Origin: JBNLBT01 sp050303435
GTDB lineage: Bacteria; Pseudomonadota; Gammaproteobacteria; Xanthomonadales; Marinicellaceae
NCBI GenBank assembly: GCA_050303435.1
Contig: JBNLBT010000007.1
Span: forward strand, 1 to 64,000
Length of the DNA stretch: 64,000 nucleotides
Direction: 5' to 3'
Shown here: positions 1 through 7,690 of the stretch, one piece after another
Layout of the letters: each line of letters opens with the position of its first letter
Position numbering within the stretch: position 1 is the first letter of the stretch
The notes under the pieces: model-generated
What the model saw: the letters and a program-made list of their open reading frames with translations, nothing else
What the model was told of the DNA's origin: nothing
Database searches by the model: none
Program-made: the position numbers and the translations under genes

Positions 1-125
1 GCAGGCAAATGTTCAACGGTGTGGCGGGCTTGATCAATGCGGCACTCAACAGCCATTATGCCTGGCTCAAGTACGCCAAATTGTATGAAAAACAAAGAAG
101 AAATCGTCGCAAGAAGGGTTCGTAG
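1..125 (+). CDS. C-terminal end of a glycosyltransferase, probably LPS-core type (partial)
   Basis: An open frame runs in from the left edge and stops at TAG 123-125. About 40 residues are visible, including the segment HYAWLKYAKLYEKQRR and a basic end. This pattern (aromatic-rich helix, then KYAKL.E, then a basic tail) resembles the C-terminus of family 2 glycosyltransferases of the WaaE/KdtX kind that extend the LPS core. The catalytic part lies outside the window. The next gene, an LpxL-type acyltransferase, overlaps it, which fits an LPS operon. The family call is an inference from a short tail and the neighbour; another basic C-terminal tail could look similar. Confidence 0.45.
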   Translation, partial: RQMFNGVAGLINAALNSHYAWLKYAKLYEKQRRNRRKKGS

Positions 126-984
126 GCTGCGCCTTCTGGTGCGTTTGCCGATGCGTCTGCAGTTTTTCCTCGCGGCCTGTCTGGGGCGCGCCCTGTACTG
201 GTGGCCTAATCGGCGCAAGCGCATTGCCGCGACCAATCTTGAATTGTGTTTCCCAGATTTGAGTATCGCGCAGCGCAAGCGATTGTTGAAACGCAATTTG
301 ATCTCCACGGCCATTGGCATCAATGAGAATTTACTGGCCTGGTGGCGGCCCGAAATTGTCGAAGAGCTGACATTGGAAGTGCAGGGTCTTGAGCATTTGC
401 AGGCGCAATTGCAGACACCCGGCGCGCCGCTGATGTTGACCTGTCACACCACCTCCTGCGAACTGGGCGTGTGTTTGCTCAATCGGGTCATGCGGGCGCA
501 TGATTTGCCCGCGGTCTACATGTTGGCCCGTCAACACAACAACAAAGCACTGGAAGCGCGCATTCAGACCGCGCGTGAGTGGCACATGCAGCGGGTCATC
601 GACAAAAAAGATCTGCGCAGCGTGTTGAAATGCCTCAAAGCCGGACACCCGGTGGTCTACGCGCCCGACCAGAATTTCAGTTATCAGGTGCGTCATGTGC
701 GGTTCTTTGGTGTGCCGGCGGCGACCACGGTGGCGCCGGCTCGCTTGCGTCAATCCAGCCAGGCGGTGTTATTGCCGTGGTTCTGTTTCCGCGTCGGGCC
801 GCGGCGCTGGCGCATTGAGATCGTGCCGATGCCCGCCGGTTTTGATGCCGGCGATGTCGAAGACGTGCTGCAAAGCATGAACGATCTGTTTGAACAGCAC
901 ATTCGCCGGCATCCAGAACAGTACCTGTGGGTGCACCGGCGTTTCAAGAATCAGGCGGACGGATCCAATCCCTACGATCGGTGA
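85..984 (+). CDS. LpxL/HtrB-type lipid A biosynthesis acyltransferase
   Basis: Inner-membrane acyltransferase that would add a secondary acyl chain (lauroyl or similar, from acyl-ACP) to Kdo2-lipid IVA. With the ATG at 85 the protein has 299 residues. A hydrophobic N-terminal helix at about residues 18-40 anchors it. The catalytic HX4E motif is seen at H121-E126 (CHTTSCELG), and the family motif YAPDQNFSY follows at about residue 205. It is slightly shorter at the N-terminus than E. coli LpxL (about 306). An upstream in-frame ATG at 37 would add 16 polar residues not typical of the family, so 85 is preferred. Either start lies inside the end of the upstream glycosyltransferase frame (41 nt overlap from 85), suggesting translational coupling. 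Which acyl chain and position it serves cannot be told from sequence. Confidence 0.88.
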   Translation: MKNKEEIVARRVRRLRLLVRLPMRLQFFLAACLGRALYWWPNRRKRIAATNLELCFPDLSIAQRKRLLKRNLISTAIGINENLLAWWRPEIVEELTLEVQGLEHLQAQLQTPGAPLMLTCHTTSCELGVCLLNRVMRAHDLPAVYMLARQHNNKALEARIQTAREWHMQRVIDKKDLRSVLKCLKAGHPVVYAPDQNFSYQVRHVRFFGVPAATTVAPARLRQSSQAVLLPWFCFRVGPRRWRIEIVPMPAGFDAGDVEDVLQSMNDLFEQHIRRHPEQYLWVHRRFKNQADGSNPYDR

Positions 985-994
985 TGCGCGCCGG

Positions 995-1738
995 TCATTT
1001 CCAGCTGCAGGCCACAATCAGGGCCACATAAACGCAATAGATTTCAGTGCCATAGCGGGTGGTGAATTTCTTCTTGATGGAAATCTTGTCGAAGAAGCGT
1101 TCCACTGACCCCTCGATCCCCGGCGCATAAAAGCGCATCGCCACACGCGGTTTGTCGACCTCTTCATCCAGGTAGGGCAGTGATTCTTTCCAGTCGGTGG
1201 CCTGCCATTCTCTGGGGCGATAGTCCGGTTCCGGTTCGGCGGCCTTGAATTCATCGCCCAGCTCCAGTGGATCATTGTATTCAGAGGCGCTAAGAAAAAT
1301 CTCGCCGCTGCTGACGGGCTTGCGGGCGGTGGCGGCGGGGCTTTCTGCCGGCGCCTGATTCTGTGAATTGACCGTCGTTTCGGTGGGTTCTGGTGGCGTC
1401 ACAGGCTTTGGCTCGCGGCGTGGCGGCTGTTGTTGCGGATCGGGCAGCGGAATCGGTTCCACTGGCGCTGCACTGGGCGGTTCATCCTCCGTCGTTTCTG
1501 CCGTGCGTTCGAGCGGTTCAGCAGGCGGCTCTTCTGCTGGAGTTTCGGGCGGTGTTTCAGGGGGGGTGATGGGCTCAGCCGGCTTCAGCAGCTCAATGTG
1601 CTGCACGCGGGTGGAGAAATCCACCCGCTCAAAATGCACCGGCAGCGCCAGAATCAATGCCAGCAGACACAACGGGGCCAGCGCGTGTCCCAGCCAATAT
1701 CTGACCGGCGTGGCTTCAATTCGGTGCCAACGGCTCAT
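995..1738 (-). CDS. proline-rich membrane-anchored protein, TonB-like layout
   Basis: A 247-residue protein with a short cytoplasmic N-terminus and one membrane helix at about residues 13-33 (LGHALAPLCLLALILALPV). A long Pro/Glu-rich periplasmic linker follows at about residues 50-140, with repeats such as PPETPPETP, and then a compact C-terminal region of about 100 residues. The layout is that of TonB/TolA-type energy transducers: anchor, extended Pro/Glu spacer, C-terminal contact domain. The C-terminus has no TonB fold that I can recognise, and there are no exbB/exbD genes nearby. It is convergent with the acyltransferase (10 bp between stops). I do not assign a function; an envelope-spanning structural or partner protein is the most that can be said. 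Confidence 0.6.
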   Translation of the reverse strand: MSRWHRIEATPVRYWLGHALAPLCLLALILALPVHFERVDFSTRVQHIELLKPAEPITPPETPPETPAEEPPAEPLERTAETTEDEPPSAAPVEPIPLPDPQQQPPRREPKPVTPPEPTETTVNSQNQAPAESPAATARKPVSSGEIFLSASEYNDPLELGDEFKAAEPEPDYRPREWQATDWKESLPYLDEEVDKPRVAMRFYAPGIEGSVERFFDKISIKKKFTTRYGTEIYCVYVALIVACSWK

Positions 1739-1906
1739 GCGTTATCGATGCCCCCCCGGACGTGAAAATCAATGGTGGATCAGCCACCCTGGGCTGAGTT
1801 CGTCTGCTTATTTTACCGGAGACGGGTTAAAAATGAGTTAATTCGATGCGCGTGGCCTGGTCCATGTCCGCGCAACAGGGTTGCGAGCGGTTGGCCGCAT
1901 GACCCT

Positions 1907-2371
1907 TCAGAAGCGCATGTTCATCCAGCGGGCCACCACCCAGGCCGGTCCTATCATCAGGAATTGCAGGTCCTTGAAAAAGGATGGCCGTTTGCCTTCG
2001 ATGTGGTGTCCGATGAATTGCCCGATCCAGGCCGCAACAAACACCGCCAGACCCAGGGTCCACAAAGTCAGGTGTCCGGCCAGCCAGTAATTCAACAACA
2101 GGCAGGCGCCGGCAAACAGGGCCATAATGGTGAACAGCCTGAAAGATTTCAACAGATAATAGACCAGGCTCAACAACACCGCCAGCATGGCCAGGTTGAA
2201 TCCGCCGGCCAGTGGCACAGACCACAGCATGGCGGTGATCGACCAGTAAATCAGTGGCACACAGATGTAGTGTATGATCTGGTTGGTGCGGTTCACGTGC
2301 GAGGCGTGGTATTCGCGAAAAAGTTGACCGATGTCAGAAGTCGTGGCCTGTGAGCTTTCGATAGGCTTCAT
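1907..2371 (-). CDS. Mpo1-like (YGL010w/DUF962) membrane protein
   Basis: A 154-residue protein with four hydrophobic segments. It matches the Mpo1-like family: an N-terminal YHASHVNRTNQIIHYICVP motif and a C-terminal GHHIEGKRPSFFKDLQFL motif carrying the conserved histidines. Yeast Mpo1 is an Fe(II)-dependent dioxygenase that alpha-oxidises 2-hydroxy fatty acids; the bacterial members are mostly uncharacterised. The His residues needed for iron binding (HYICVP and GHHIEGKRP) are present. Its start codon lies 38 nt inside the upstream purC frame, so the two are probably co-transcribed and translationally coupled. The family assignment is firm, the substrate is inferred. Confidence 0.85.
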   Translation of the reverse strand: MKPIESSQATTSDIGQLFREYHASHVNRTNQIIHYICVPLIYWSITAMLWSVPLAGGFNLAMLAVLLSLVYYLLKSFRLFTIMALFAGACLLLNYWLAGHLTLWTLGLAVFVAAWIGQFIGHHIEGKRPSFFKDLQFLMIGPAWVVARWMNMRF

Positions 2372-3197
2372 GGTATTTCTCTGCGGTTTTGTCGATGATG
2401 TCCTGCGGCAGTCTGGGCCCCGGGGCCTGTTTGTTCCAGTCCAGGGTTTCCAGGTAATCGCGCACGAATTGTTTATCGTAACTGTTGGGGCTGTGACCGG
2501 GCCGATGGCTGGCCGGGTCCCAGAATCGTGAGGAATCCGGGGTCAGCAATTCATCCATCAGGGTCAATTCGCCGTTTTCGTCCAGGCCGAATTCGAATTT
2601 GGTGTCGGCGATCAGCAGGCCGCGTCGCCCGGCGAATTCACGCGCCCGCCGGAAAATTTCCATGGACACGTCGCGTGCCTGCTGCGCCAGTTCTTTGCCG
2701 ATCAGGTTTTCCAGTTGTGCAAATGAAATGTTTTCGTCGTGGTCTCCGACCGCGGCTTTGCTGGACGGTGTGAACAGGTCTTCAGGCAACTGTTCGGCCA
2801 GACGCAGGCCCGGCGGCAATTGAATGCCGCACACGCGACCGCTGTTCTGATAGTCTTTCCAGCCGCTGCCGATCAGATAGCCGCGCACAATGGCCTCAAA
2901 CGGCAACGGGGTGAGGCTTTTAACCACCATGGCGCGCTGTTGCAGGTCCGCGTCGGCGTCGGCAATGACTTCCGTCACTGGAATGCCGGTCAAGTGGTTT
3001 TTTACAATCGACTGCATTTTCTCAAACCAGAACAAAGAAATGCGTGTCAACAAGGCGCCTTTGCGCGGGATTTCATCAGGCAACACCACATCAAATGCAC
3101 TGAGGCGGTCGCTGGCGACCATCAACAAGTGGTCTGAGTCGATGCGATACACATTTCGCACTTTGCCTTGATGAATCAGCGGCAGATTAATTTTCAT
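2334..3197 (-). CDS. purC: phosphoribosylaminoimidazole-succinocarboxamide synthase (SAICAR synthetase)
   Basis: Purine biosynthesis enzyme that condenses CAIR with aspartate using ATP. The 287-residue product starts with the GKVRNVY ATP-binding signature and continues with VASDRLSAFDVVLPDEIPRK, the RGYLIGSGWKDY segment, DTKFEFGLD and the MDELLTPDSSRFW end motif. These are all standard for the longer, roughly 290-300 residue type of PurC. Its C-terminal 38 nt overlap the start of the Mpo1-like gene. A short divergent region separates its start from djlA (3197 to 3266). Confidence 0.97.
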   Translation of the reverse strand: MKINLPLIHQGKVRNVYRIDSDHLLMVASDRLSAFDVVLPDEIPRKGALLTRISLFWFEKMQSIVKNHLTGIPVTEVIADADADLQQRAMVVKSLTPLPFEAIVRGYLIGSGWKDYQNSGRVCGIQLPPGLRLAEQLPEDLFTPSSKAAVGDHDENISFAQLENLIGKELAQQARDVSMEIFRRAREFAGRRGLLIADTKFEFGLDENGELTLMDELLTPDSSRFWDPASHRPGHSPNSYDKQFVRDYLETLDWNKQAPGPRLPQDIIDKTAEKYHEAYRKLTGHDF

Positions 3198-3265
3198 TCA
3201 GTTACAATACAGCGTTTGTTTGAACTGTTTTATTGTATCTGGCGTCCACCCATGAAGCAACGCAA

Positions 3266-4072
3266 ATGAACATGATCGGCACGGTCATCGGCGCATTGAT
3301 AGGCTTGAAATCCGGCGGATTCACCGGTTTGCTGATGGGCGCCGTGCTGGGTTACGTGGTGCAAAGCTGGTTCACCCGCGGCGGCGTGCCGACGGGCAGC
3401 AAGGCGGAAATTCAACAAAGCTATTTTGATGCACTGTTTCTGACCCTGGGCAAAATCGCCAAGGCCGATGGTCAGGTCAAGGACGTGGAGATTCAGCGCG
3501 CCGAAGCCATTTTCCAGCACATGCGGCTGTCTGCAACGATGCGCAAACAGGCCATCGCTTTGTTCAACCGCGGCAAGCGGGCTGACTGTGACATCGACCC
3601 GGTGCTCGCTCAATTTGCGCGACTGAGCCGTGGATCGCTGTCCTTGCGACGCATTTTCCTGGAGATGCTGCTGGATGTGGCGGAAGCCGACGGCATGCTG
3701 TCGGCCAATGAATGGCACATCATCGATCGCGTGTGCGTGCAACTGGGCTATCCCCGGGAAATCCTCATTGTGATGTTGAAGATGCGCGGTTTCAGCCGCG
3801 CGCATTCACAGCATGGGGGCGGTCAGCAGCAGCAAAGACAATACACCCGCAGCACCACCGCCGCGGCCGAAAACCCCTACACATTGCTGGGCGTGAATCG
3901 CGGCGATGGCAAGTCGGTGATCCGGCGCGCGTATAAAAAACTGATGAGTCAGCACCACCCGGACAAACTGATTGCCAAGGGCCTGCCGCCGGAGATGATC
4001 CGGGTGGCCGAGGAGAAGGCAAAGAAAATTCAGCGCGCCTACGAACAGATCAAAAACGAACGCAACTTTTAG
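3266..4072 (+). CDS. djlA: DjlA-type membrane-anchored DnaJ co-chaperone
   Basis: A J-domain protein that stimulates DnaK ATPase at the inner membrane. From ATG 3266 (268 residues) the order is a short glycine-rich membrane segment (residues 3-35), a TerB-like helical domain (about 45-175), a Gln-rich linker (about 178-200) and a C-terminal J domain (about 203-268) with the HPD motif in QHHPDKL. This matches E. coli DjlA (271 residues). An in-frame ATG at 3233 would add 11 residues; 3266 is preferred because DjlA starts directly with the membrane segment. The TAG stop (4070-4072) shares its last two bases with the end of an inverted-repeat element. Confidence 0.93.
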   Translation: MNMIGTVIGALIGLKSGGFTGLLMGAVLGYVVQSWFTRGGVPTGSKAEIQQSYFDALFLTLGKIAKADGQVKDVEIQRAEAIFQHMRLSATMRKQAIALFNRGKRADCDIDPVLAQFARLSRGSLSLRRIFLEMLLDVAEADGMLSANEWHIIDRVCVQLGYPREILIVMLKMRGFSRAHSQHGGGQQQQRQYTRSTTAAAENPYTLLGVNRGDGKSVIRRAYKKLMSQHHPDKLIAKGLPPEMIRVAEEKAKKIQRAYEQIKNERNF

Positions 4073-4337
4073 GGCCTGTTCACACGCTTTGAAACGATGT
4101 TGTTGCCCTGAGAAAAGCAGCAGGCAAGGCGTGAGAAGTGCCGTTTGCCCGGTGCAAACAAACGCCGAGCAACGTCGCATGCTGATTTTCTCAGGGCAAC
4201 CGATTCGGCCGAGTCTGTATTTTTTTCTGTCGGTGTTGTCATTCGTTTGCATGCTTGTACCATTCCTCTCTCATTCTGCCTTGCCAGACAAAAATACGGA
4301 CACGGCAACAACATTTCAAAGCGTGTGAACAGGCCCT
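4071..4337. repeat. 267-bp element with long terminal inverted repeats (MITE-like, copy 1)
   Basis: The ends are perfect inverted repeats over 24 bp (4071-4094 against 4314-4337, beginning AGGGCCTGTTCACACGCTTT). They continue for about another 10 bp with a 3-bp insertion on the left arm. Inside lie a second inverted pair around TTGCCCTGAGAAAA (about 4104 and 4186) and a small hairpin GTTTGC-ccggt-GCAAAC (4143-4159). No convincing gene is present. A diverged relative in the opposite orientation lies at 27160-27355. It fills most of the 345-bp gap between djlA and rpe and starts inside the djlA stop codon. It may be a non-autonomous transposable element or a structured RNA or DNA element; no clear target-site duplication is seen. 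Confidence 0.8.
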
Positions 4338-4417
4338 GGGTCACACAACGGCGGAAAGGGTTGACAAGCCGCTGGCCAAATGACAAACTTTTTGCATTTG
4401 AACGCCGCGTCATCACC

Positions 4418-5089
4418 ATGTCCAACCACATCATTGCGCCTTCCATACTGTCTGCAGACTTTGCCCGCCTTGGCGCCGACACTCAGGCGGTGCTCGACGC
4501 CGGTGCGGACTGGGTGCATTTTGATGTCATGGACAATCACTATGTGCCGAATCTGACCATAGGACCGATGGTGTGCCAGGCCTTGCGGGACTACGGCATC
4601 ACCGCGCCCATCGATGTGCACCTGATGGTCAAGCCGGTGGACGGAATGATTGAAGCCTTTGCGCGCAGCGGCGCCAGTTGCATCAGTTTTCATCCCGAAG
4701 CCAGCGAGCACGTGGACCGCTCACTGAGTCTGATTCGCGATCTGGGCTGCCAGGCCGGACTGGTGCTGAATCCGGCCACGTCTTTGCATGCGCTTGATCA
4801 CGTGATGGACAAGCTGGATCTGGTGCTGTTGATGAGCGTCAATCCGGGTTTCGGCGGACAACAGTTCATTCCTTCAACCCTGCCCAAAATCAGCGCGTTG
4901 AGAGAGCGCATTGATGCAGGCAATCACGCCATCCGATTGCAGGTGGACGGCGGGGTCAAGGTGGACAACATCGGTGCCATCGGTGCCGCCGGTGCCGACA
5001 CCTTTGTGGCCGGATCGGCCATTTTCGGCAGCGATGACTATCGCCGCACCATACAACGCATGCGCGAGGAATTGGCGCATTCAGCATGA
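4418..5089 (+). CDS. rpe: ribulose-phosphate 3-epimerase
   Basis: Pentose phosphate pathway enzyme interconverting ribulose-5-phosphate and xylulose-5-phosphate. The 223-residue TIM barrel starts at ATG 4418 (APSILSADFARLGAD). It shows the metal and catalytic landmarks: HFDVMDNHYVPN, HLMVKP, the mobile loop MSVNPGFGGQQF and the phosphate-binding end DGGVKVDN / VAGSAIFG. Length is standard for the family. An upstream extension of the open frame to 4145 runs through the repeat element and is not part of the protein. Confidence 0.96.
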   Translation: MSNHIIAPSILSADFARLGADTQAVLDAGADWVHFDVMDNHYVPNLTIGPMVCQALRDYGITAPIDVHLMVKPVDGMIEAFARSGASCISFHPEASEHVDRSLSLIRDLGCQAGLVLNPATSLHALDHVMDKLDLVLLMSVNPGFGGQQFIPSTLPKISALRERIDAGNHAIRLQVDGGVKVDNIGAIGAAGADTFVAGSAIFGSDDYRRTIQRMREELAHSA

Positions 5090-5144
5090 ATTCAGCCGAA
5101 TTGTGCGAACATCGCCGGTGCCACCATTTACACCACGGACAGAG

Positions 5145-5576
5145 ATGAATATTCGCCCACTGATGATTGTTTTGCTGCTGTTGCCTGCCTTGCTGCAGGC
5201 CCAGACTCTGGATGAAGCAGTCAGTCGCGTCAAAGCGCAAGAGCAAGGCAAAATTTTGAGCGCTTACACGGAAAATCGTGGCGGTCGCACGCAACATGTC
5301 ATTAAAGTGCTGACCCCCGATGGCAAAGTGAAAGCCATCCGTGTGCCGGTGCGCGCATCTGAGCGCGGCCGAGAGCCTCGCGATGAACCCCAGCGCGGCC
5401 AGGACCGCGGCAGCGACCGCACGCGCCGTTCCCGCCGTTCCGACGATGACCCGCCCGGTCAGGCGCATACGCGCATGTCGGTGGGGCGCAATGCGCACCC
5501 AGCGGCGTCCGAAAGACGCGACATCTCGACGCGTTCGAGAAGCACAGAACCGCGTGAAAGACGCCGCCGGGAGTAA
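5145..5576 (+). CDS. small exported PepSY-like protein with arginine-rich tail
   Basis: A 143-residue protein beginning with a signal peptide (MNIRPLMIVLLLLPALLQAQ, cleavage likely after LLQAQ or nearby). Residues 21-65 (TLDEAVSRVKAQEQGKILS...VLTPDGKVKAIRVP) have the helix-then-strands pattern of a PepSY domain, a module often encoded next to two-component systems and thought to inhibit or sense in the periplasm. Residues 67-143 are an Arg/Asp/Ser-rich, low-complexity tail. It is followed by phoP after 68 bp, so co-transcription is likely. The PepSY call rests on pattern and neighbours. The tail could in principle result from a frameshift, but no better frame carries recognisable sequence. 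Confidence 0.6.
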   Translation: MNIRPLMIVLLLLPALLQAQTLDEAVSRVKAQEQGKILSAYTENRGGRTQHVIKVLTPDGKVKAIRVPVRASERGREPRDEPQRGQDRGSDRTRRSRRSDDDPPGQAHTRMSVGRNAHPAASERRDISTRSRSTEPRERRRRE

Positions 5577-5644
5577 TTGAAATGCAGAGGATTCAGCACA
5601 TCCTTTGCAGGCATGAATGAACCAACACCATCACAGGAGGGCGA

Positions 5645-6328
5645 ATGCGCGTACTGTTGATCGAAGACGATGAAAATTTGAGAGAGACGCTGGTCAAGCG
5701 ATTTGAGCAGGAGGGCTTTGTTGTGGATGCCGCGGCGGACGGTCGGGACGGCCTGTACAAAGGCCAGGAATACCCCGCCGATGTGGCGGTCATTGACCTG
5801 GGGTTGCCAAAAATTTCAGGCATGGAAGTGATCCGGTCATTGCGCGAGGACGGCGTGCGTTTTCCAATCATCATTTTGACCGCCCGCGGGTCATGGCAGG
5901 ACAAAGTGATGGGGCTGGATTCAGGCGCCGATGACTATCTGGTCAAACCGTTTCATTTTCCCGAATTGCTGGCGCGCGTGAACGCGTTGGTGCGGCGTTC
6001 TTCGGGTCACACCACGCCGGAAATCCTGTGCGGACCGGTCAGCCTGAATTCAGCCTCACAGGAAGTTCAGGTCAACGGCAAGGTGCTGGATTTGACTTCG
6101 TATGAATACAAAGTGCTGGAATATCTGATGTTGCACCAGGGCGAAGTGATTTCCAAAACCGTGCTCACCGAGCACATTTACCACCAGGACTACGACCGCG
6201 ACAGCAACGTCATTGAGGTGTTCATCGGGCGTTTGCGCAAGAAATTCAAGGAGCTGGGCATCAAAGAACAATTCATCGAAACACTGCGCGGACGGGGGTA
6301 TCGCATCAGCCCGGAGCAGGCGCAGTAA
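5645..6328 (+). CDS. phoP: PhoP/OmpR-family response regulator
   Basis: DNA-binding response regulator of 227 residues. The receiver domain (1-120) has the acidic pair in LIEDDENL, the phospho-acceptor D51 (VIDLGLP), the ILTARG segment and the lysine of DYLVKPF. The C-terminal winged-helix domain (about 128-224) ends in VIEVFIGRLRKKF and TLRGRGYRI, typical of the OmpR/PhoP subfamily. A good Shine-Dalgarno sequence (AGGAGGG, 5635-5641) precedes ATG 5645. The adjoining kinase has the PhoQ-specific H-box, so PhoP is the best name. In relatives this pair responds to low Mg2+, acid or cationic peptides; the signal here is unknown. Confidence 0.88.
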   Translation: MRVLLIEDDENLRETLVKRFEQEGFVVDAAADGRDGLYKGQEYPADVAVIDLGLPKISGMEVIRSLREDGVRFPIIILTARGSWQDKVMGLDSGADDYLVKPFHFPELLARVNALVRRSSGHTTPEILCGPVSLNSASQEVQVNGKVLDLTSYEYKVLEYLMLHQGEVISKTVLTEHIYHQDYDRDSNVIEVFIGRLRKKFKELGIKEQFIETLRGRGYRISPEQAQ

Positions 6329-6334
6329 TTCGGC

Positions 6335-7690
6335 GTGGCCATATTCAAGCGATTTTCACTCACCAACCGCCTGCTGACCACTTCGACGCTGGCTTTGCTG
6401 ATCGCACTCAGCGCGATCGGCCTGGTGATGGATCGGGCGTTTCGCGACAAAACATTGAATCTGGTGGAAGAACGCCTGGACACCTACGTCCTCGCGTTGT
6501 TGTCGGCGCTGGATGCCGATGAATCCGGACTGCTGTTCCCGCAATCGCTGCCCACACCCAAGATGAAGCAACCCGGTTCAGGCATGTACGCCGAAATCAT
6601 CAGCGCCGGAGAACGCTGGCAGTCGCCATCGCTGCTGGGGCAGTCGCTCAGGGCCATGCCGCAATTGGCGGCCGGCCAGAAAAGCTTTCAGGCCGGCATC
6701 GACAAAGGCCAGTCCGGTTTGTTCAGCATGTCGCAGGGTTTTGAGTGGGACACCGATGGCGAAGTCATCCCGCTGACCATTCGGGTCACTGAAGATGCCC
6801 AGAATTTCATCCGTGAGCTGGCCGAATTTGAAGAAAACCTGTGGATGTGGCTGCTGTTCACCAGCGTGGTTTTGCTGGGCGTGCAATGGCTGATCATGAA
6901 TTGGGCCAGCCAGCCACTGCAGCGTCTGACCGAGGATCTGTTGACCCTGGAGAAAGGCCATCGGGAAAAACTGCCGAACGATTACCCGACCGAATTGCTG
7001 GGTCTGACCGAGAACGTCAATCGCCTGATCGAGAACGAACGCAAGAATCTGCAGCGTCAGCGCCTCACCCTGGGTGATTTGGCGCACAGCCTGAAAACGC
7101 CGCTGGCCATCATCAAGGGGGCACTGGATGCTGAACCGGTGGACAGGGGATTGATCAATCAGCAGATCATGAACATGGACGAAATCGTGGCCTATCAGTT
7201 GCAGCGCGCGGCGGTGGCCGGGCACCGCACTTTCAGCGTTGGCATACCGGTGGTGGACGATTTAAACAAAATCATTGGCACGCTGGAGAAAGTGCATCGC
7301 GACAAGTCCATCCACAGTGAAGTGCGCGTGCCGCCCGGCGCGGAATTTTACGGCGAACGCGGGGATTTGATGGAGTTGTTGGGCAATCTGTTGGAGAACG
7401 CCTTTAAATGGTGCGATTCCAGGGTTGAGGTGACCATTCGCATTCTCTACATGGAAGGCCGCAAACGCACCGGCCTGACCATCGATGTGGCCGACGACGG
7501 GCCAGGGATACCGTCCGATCGCCGCGAAGAACTGCTTAAACGCGGTGTGCGCGGCGATGAAAAAGTCAAAGGCCACGGCATCGGTTTGTCGATTGTCAAC
7601 GACATCGTCGATTCCTATCGCGGCCAGATTGAAATTTCGCGCCACAAAACCCTGGGTGGCGCGCACTTCAGAATCACATTACCGCCATGA
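6335..7690 (+). CDS. phoQ: PhoQ-like sensor histidine kinase
   Basis: Inner-membrane sensor of 451 residues that would phosphorylate the PhoP encoded 6 bp upstream. The start is a GTG (6335). Membrane helices lie at about residues 14-33 and 169-190, enclosing a periplasmic sensor of about 135 residues. A HAMP-like linker follows, then the H-box LGDLAHSLKTPLAII with the phospho-acceptor H251, the N-box LLGNLLENAFKWC and the G-boxes DVADDGPGIP and GHGIGLSIV. AHSLKTPLA rather than SHELRTPL is the PhoQ-type H-box. The sensor domain lacks an obvious acidic surface cluster like that of E. coli PhoQ, so its signal may differ. Its stop overlaps the start of mazG (ATGA). Confidence 0.87.
   Translation: MAIFKRFSLTNRLLTTSTLALLIALSAIGLVMDRAFRDKTLNLVEERLDTYVLALLSALDADESGLLFPQSLPTPKMKQPGSGMYAEIISAGERWQSPSLLGQSLRAMPQLAAGQKSFQAGIDKGQSGLFSMSQGFEWDTDGEVIPLTIRVTEDAQNFIRELAEFEENLWMWLLFTSVVLLGVQWLIMNWASQPLQRLTEDLLTLEKGHREKLPNDYPTELLGLTENVNRLIENERKNLQRQRLTLGDLAHSLKTPLAIIKGALDAEPVDRGLINQQIMNMDEIVAYQLQRAAVAGHRTFSVGIPVVDDLNKIIGTLEKVHRDKSIHSEVRVPPGAEFYGERGDLMELLGNLLENAFKWCDSRVEVTIRILYMEGRKRTGLTIDVADDGPGIPSDRREELLKRGVRGDEKVKGHGIGLSIVNDIVDSYRGQIEISRHKTLGGAHFRITLPP

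Noticed and set aside
1739..1906. Short stem around GGTGGATCAGCCACC after the proline-rich gene start
   Set aside because: Too short and not followed by a T-run; nothing else supports a terminator or operator.
4145..4417. N-terminal extension of rpe through the repeat element
   Set aside because: The frame is open by chance across the repeat; Rpe proteins begin at the MSNHIIAPSIL-type start at 4418.
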